A stretch of DNA of 35,223 nt from Acidobacteriota bacterium. GTDB lineage: Bacteria > Acidobacteriota > Vicinamibacteria > Vicinamibacterales > UBA2999. Below, one piece after another: positions 33,029 to 35,223 of the stretch (positions are counted from its first letter, which is position 1; every line of letters begins with the position of its first letter). The notes beneath the pieces were generated by a model. The model saw only the letters and a program-made list of their open reading frames with translations. It was not told the DNA's origin and ran no database searches. Both the position numbers and the translations under genes were made by a program. Location of the stretch: NCBI GenBank assembly GCA_947465645.1, contig CANIBQ010000054.1, positions 1 through 35,223 of the forward strand, written 5' to 3'.

Positions 33029-33909
33029 AAACGCGGGCGGAGACGGACCGGTATTCGGCCGTCGTCCGCGTCCTCAACCGCGTCCTCGTACTCAACCTCG
33101 CTGTCGCGTTCGCCAAGATCGCCCTGGGGTATTCCACCGGGGCGGTGTCCATCCTCTCTGACGGCTTCCACTCGCTGACCGACTCGGCGTCCAACGTCGT
33201 CGCGCTGATCGGCGTGTCTGTCGCGCGCCGCCCGCCCGACGAGAATCATCCCTACGGCCACCGGAAATACGAAACGATGGCATCGCTCGGGATCACGCTG
33301 TTCCTCTCCCTCGTCCTGTTCCAGGTACTCGCCGCCGCCTACGACCGATTCGTGCACGGCGGAACACCGCAAGTCTTTCCCGAGGGCATCGCGGTCATGA
33401 CGACGACGCTCGTCATCAACGTGCTCGTCGTGATCTACGAAAGCCGCGCGGGGCGCCGGCTCCATAGCGAGGTCCTCCTCGCGGACGCGCGGCATACACG
33501 CAGCGACGTGATGACGTCGGTCGCGGTGCTCGGGGCGCTCTTTGGCGTCTGGCTGGGGTACCCGATATTCGATCCGCTCGCCGCGGTCGTCGTCGCCGGC
33601 TTCATTGGCCATGCGTGCTGGGACATCGCGCAGGAGGCCTCGCGCATCCTCTCGGATGAGATCGTGATTGCCGAAGACGATGTGCGTGGGGTCGTGCAAT
33701 CGGTGCCCGAGGTGCTTGGCTGCGAGAAGATTCGCACACGCGGGTCGGCGGATCACGCATTCATGGACCTTCATGTCTGGCTCGACGGCACGACACCGCT
33801 CCAGTCGGCTCACGCGACGTCGCACATCGTCAAAGACCGCCTGATGAAACGTTTTCCTGAGCTGGCGGACGTAGTGATCCACATCGAACCTCCGCCGCCT
33901 GGGCTGTAG
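32998..33909 (+). CDS. Cation diffusion facilitator (CDF) family transporter
   Basis: A 303-residue membrane protein with about six helices. The CDF metal site is seen as SDGFHSLTDSASN (D-x-x-x-D type, helix 2) and DARHTRSDVMTSVAV (H-x-x-x-D, helix 5), and HPYGHRKYE follows helix 2. The C-terminal cytoplasmic domain (VRGVVQSVPEVLGCEKIRTR then HAFMDLHVWLDG) is the usual regulatory metal-binding fold. It should export Zn2+ or a similar divalent cation against protons. GTG 32998 is used, overlapping lepB by 31 nt; no later start is convincing. A 9-bp repeat array follows the stop. Confidence 0.9.
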   Translation: MADTDRARVLETRAETDRYSAVVRVLNRVLVLNLAVAFAKIALGYSTGAVSILSDGFHSLTDSASNVVALIGVSVARRPPDENHPYGHRKYETMASLGITLFLSLVLFQVLAAAYDRFVHGGTPQVFPEGIAVMTTTLVINVLVVIYESRAGRRLHSEVLLADARHTRSDVMTSVAVLGALFGVWLGYPIFDPLAAVVVAGFIGHACWDIAQEASRILSDEIVIAEDDVRGVVQSVPEVLGCEKIRTRGSADHAFMDLHVWLDGTTPLQSAHATSHIVKDRLMKRFPELADVVIHIEPPPPGL

Positions 33910-33914
33910 CATTC

Positions 33915-33959
33915 GTTCGGATCGTTCGGATCGTTCGGGCCGTTCGGGCTGTTCGGATC
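33915..33959. repeat. Five 9-bp tandem repeats between convergent genes
   Basis: GTTCGGATC is repeated at 33915, 33924 and 33951, with GTTCGGGCC and GTTCGGGCT between, five units in exact 9-bp phase. They fill the gap between the CDF stop (33909) and the MFS stop (33961). Read on the minus strand they encode an NDPN-like pattern but lie beyond the MFS stop. There is no strong hairpin, unlike the other two convergent junctions. Confidence 0.8.
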
Positions 33960-33960
33960 G

Positions 33961-35163
33961 TTACGTCGTTCTGAGGTTCGTGATGAAGGCGAGGACACCG
34001 CATGTCGCGATGACCGCGGCAAACGGTATGGCGGTGCCGTCGCCCAGCACGCCGACCAGCGTGCCGGCAGTGGCCCCCAGGACGAACTGAAGCGTACCGA
34101 GCAGCGCTGACGCGCTTCCGGCGACGCGGCCGTGGGGCGCCATCGCCAGCGCGGTGGTGTCGGGCGACACGAAGCCGTGCGTGGCGACGAAGAACCACAG
34201 CGGCACCAGGATTCCCGGAAAGTCTCCGAACCCTGTATAGGCATCGATCAGCAGCACAAGGCCGGCGGCCATCGACAGCGGCAGCACCAGCGCGAGCACC
34301 TGCCTTGGATCGGTCCGTCGGGCAAGCCAGCGGTTCAGTTGCGATGCCGCGATGATGCCGATGGCGTTTGACCCGAAGAACAGGCCGTAACGCTCGGGGG
34401 GCACGTTGTACAGCTCGATGAAGACGAAGGGCGAGCCGGCGATGTAGGCGAGCAGGCCGGCGAAGACGAGACTCCCCGTCAGCACATGGCCCATGTAGGC
34501 GCGATCGCGCAGCAGCCGGCCGTAGATGGCGAGCACGGCGCCGAATGGATCGCGGCGGCGGCGCTCCGAAGGGAGGCTCTCGCGAAGCGACAGCATCACG
34601 ACGGCCAGCCAGAACGCCGCGTAGCCGGCGTGCAGCCAGAAGATCGAGCGCCAGCCGAAGTGAATCAGCAACTGCCCGCCCACCAGCGGCGCCAGGATAG
34701 GCGCCAGGCCGAAGACGAGCATCAGCACCGACAGCATGCGGACCGCGTCACGCTCGTCGCAATAGTCGCGCACGACGGCACGCGGAATCACCAGGCATGC
34801 GCACCCGCCGAGCGCCTGCACCAGCCGGAACACGACCAGCGTCTCAACACGCTGCGACATCGCGCATCCGATCGAACCGGCGAGAAAGACGAGGAGACCG
34901 AAGCACAGCGTGGGCCTGCGGCCCGTGCGGTCCGAGAGCGGTCCATAGACCGCCTGGCCCGCGGCCATGCCGATGAAATACACCGAGAGGCTGACCTGGA
35001 CGGCACCCGGGCTCGCGCCAAACTCCCGCGCGATCGTCGGCAAGGCGGGCAGGTACATGTCGACCGCCAGCGGCCCCATCGCCGTCAAGGCGCCGAGCGT
35101 CACCGCAAGCTGGTAGTAATTAGGGGGTCGGGAGTCATTTTCCGAGGACACTGGTTTCTGCAT
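33961..35163 (-). CDS. Bcr/CflA-type MFS drug efflux transporter
   Basis: A 400-residue MFS transporter with 12 predicted helices. The first helix and loop show the Bcr/CflA signature DMYLPALPTIAREFG; the motif A loop is YGPLSDRTGRRP. It should export drugs or other amphipathic compounds using the proton gradient. Oddity: the annotated ATG at 35161-35163 lies in the loop of a perfect 27-bp inverted repeat, and residues 5-13 (VSSENDSRP) are encoded by its left arm. The functional start is therefore uncertain; GTG at 35101-35103 would keep most of helix 1. The stop lies at the end of a 9-bp repeat array. Confidence 0.88.
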   Translation of the reverse strand: MQKPVSSENDSRPPNYYQLAVTLGALTAMGPLAVDMYLPALPTIAREFGASPGAVQVSLSVYFIGMAAGQAVYGPLSDRTGRRPTLCFGLLVFLAGSIGCAMSQRVETLVVFRLVQALGGCACLVIPRAVVRDYCDERDAVRMLSVLMLVFGLAPILAPLVGGQLLIHFGWRSIFWLHAGYAAFWLAVVMLSLRESLPSERRRRDPFGAVLAIYGRLLRDRAYMGHVLTGSLVFAGLLAYIAGSPFVFIELYNVPPERYGLFFGSNAIGIIAASQLNRWLARRTDPRQVLALVLPLSMAAGLVLLIDAYTGFGDFPGILVPLWFFVATHGFVSPDTTALAMAPHGRVAGSASALLGTLQFVLGATAGTLVGVLGDGTAIPFAAVIATCGVLAFITNLRTT

Positions 35164-35195
35164 CGAACTGTCCTCGGAAAATGACTCCCGACCCC
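35124..35195. repeat. Perfect 27-bp inverted repeat covering the MFS start (REP/RAYT-like)
   Basis: Arms 35124-35150 and 35169-35195 are exact reverse complements around an 18-nt loop, and the right arm is followed by TTTTATTT, which looks like a terminator on the plus strand. The arm sequence (GGGGTCGGGAGTCATTTT) resembles, from memory, REP-type repeats near REP-associated tyrosine transposases in acidobacterial genomes. No transposase is visible before the window ends at 35223. Confidence 0.7.
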
Positions 35196-35223
35196 TTTTA
35201 TTTCCGGCGGTAATGTCCGGACC

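Noticed and set aside
35124..35195. Complete insertion sequence at the right edge
   Set aside because: Only an inverted repeat is present; no transposase frame and no target-site duplication can be seen before the window ends.

Overview
High-GC DNA with dense, mostly intact bacterial genes. The gene content (a MoxR/DUF58/BatA/DUF4175 operon, DUF6152, LytS/LytR-type two-component genes, a YitJ-like methionine synthase) and the many intergenic palindromes suggest an acidobacterium, perhaps Vicinamibacterales. That taxonomic call is inference from style and family content; the window holds no rRNA or other marker gene.

Layout. 1-230: end of a membrane protein gene running into a double-hairpin repeat. 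276-2297 (minus): small membrane protein, LeuA-family acyltransferase and GNAT acetyltransferase, all overlapping. 2413-4316: CBS-pair protein (+), DUF6152 protein (-), and a divergent zinc-ribbon membrane protein / rhomboid protease pair. 4322-21512 (minus): about 17 kb of eleven co-directional genes. In transcription order these are a FabF-like ketosynthase, a geranylgeranyl-reductase-like flavoprotein and an ICMT-type methyltransferase, then a TPR metallopeptidase, DUF4159, MoxR AAA+ ATPase, DUF58, BatA-like VWA, DUF4175, VWA/GATase-like protein and a caspase/C13-like pseudopeptidase. 21531-26339 (+ except one zinc-ribbon gene): a second ICMT/NnrU-like membrane protein, Lon protease and a GT-B-like glycosyltransferase. 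26476-30118 (minus): PmtA-like methyltransferase, a homocysteine methyltransferase/MTHF reductase fusion, and a NuoI ferredoxin fused to a damaged metallophosphoesterase. 30157-33909 (+): LytS-type sensor kinase, LytTR response regulator, signal peptidase I and a cation-diffusion-facilitator transporter. 33961-35163 (minus): Bcr/CflA-type MFS transporter whose annotated start lies inside a perfect 27-bp inverted repeat.

How the genes work together. The MoxR block is the most coherent system: a cytosolic AAA+ ATPase with three VWA-type proteins (DUF58, BatA-like, VWA/GATase), a very large glutamine-rich DUF4175 membrane protein and two envelope (pseudo)peptidases, most joined by 4-nt start/stop overlaps. 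It looks like an envelope-associated chaperone or complex-assembly machine whose terminal caspase-like subunit has lost its catalytic cysteine. The ketosynthase-flavoprotein-methyltransferase trio upstream resembles a small lipid or polyketide tailoring cassette.

The second theme is small repeats that shape gene ends. Double hairpins with TTTAC/GTAAA-type loops, 7- and 9-nt tandem arrays at three convergent junctions, and other short repeats supply stop codons, termini and even internal codons of neighbouring genes. Several divergent pairs are separated by only 18-40 bp, with TANNNT boxes placed so that transcripts would be leaderless or nearly so.
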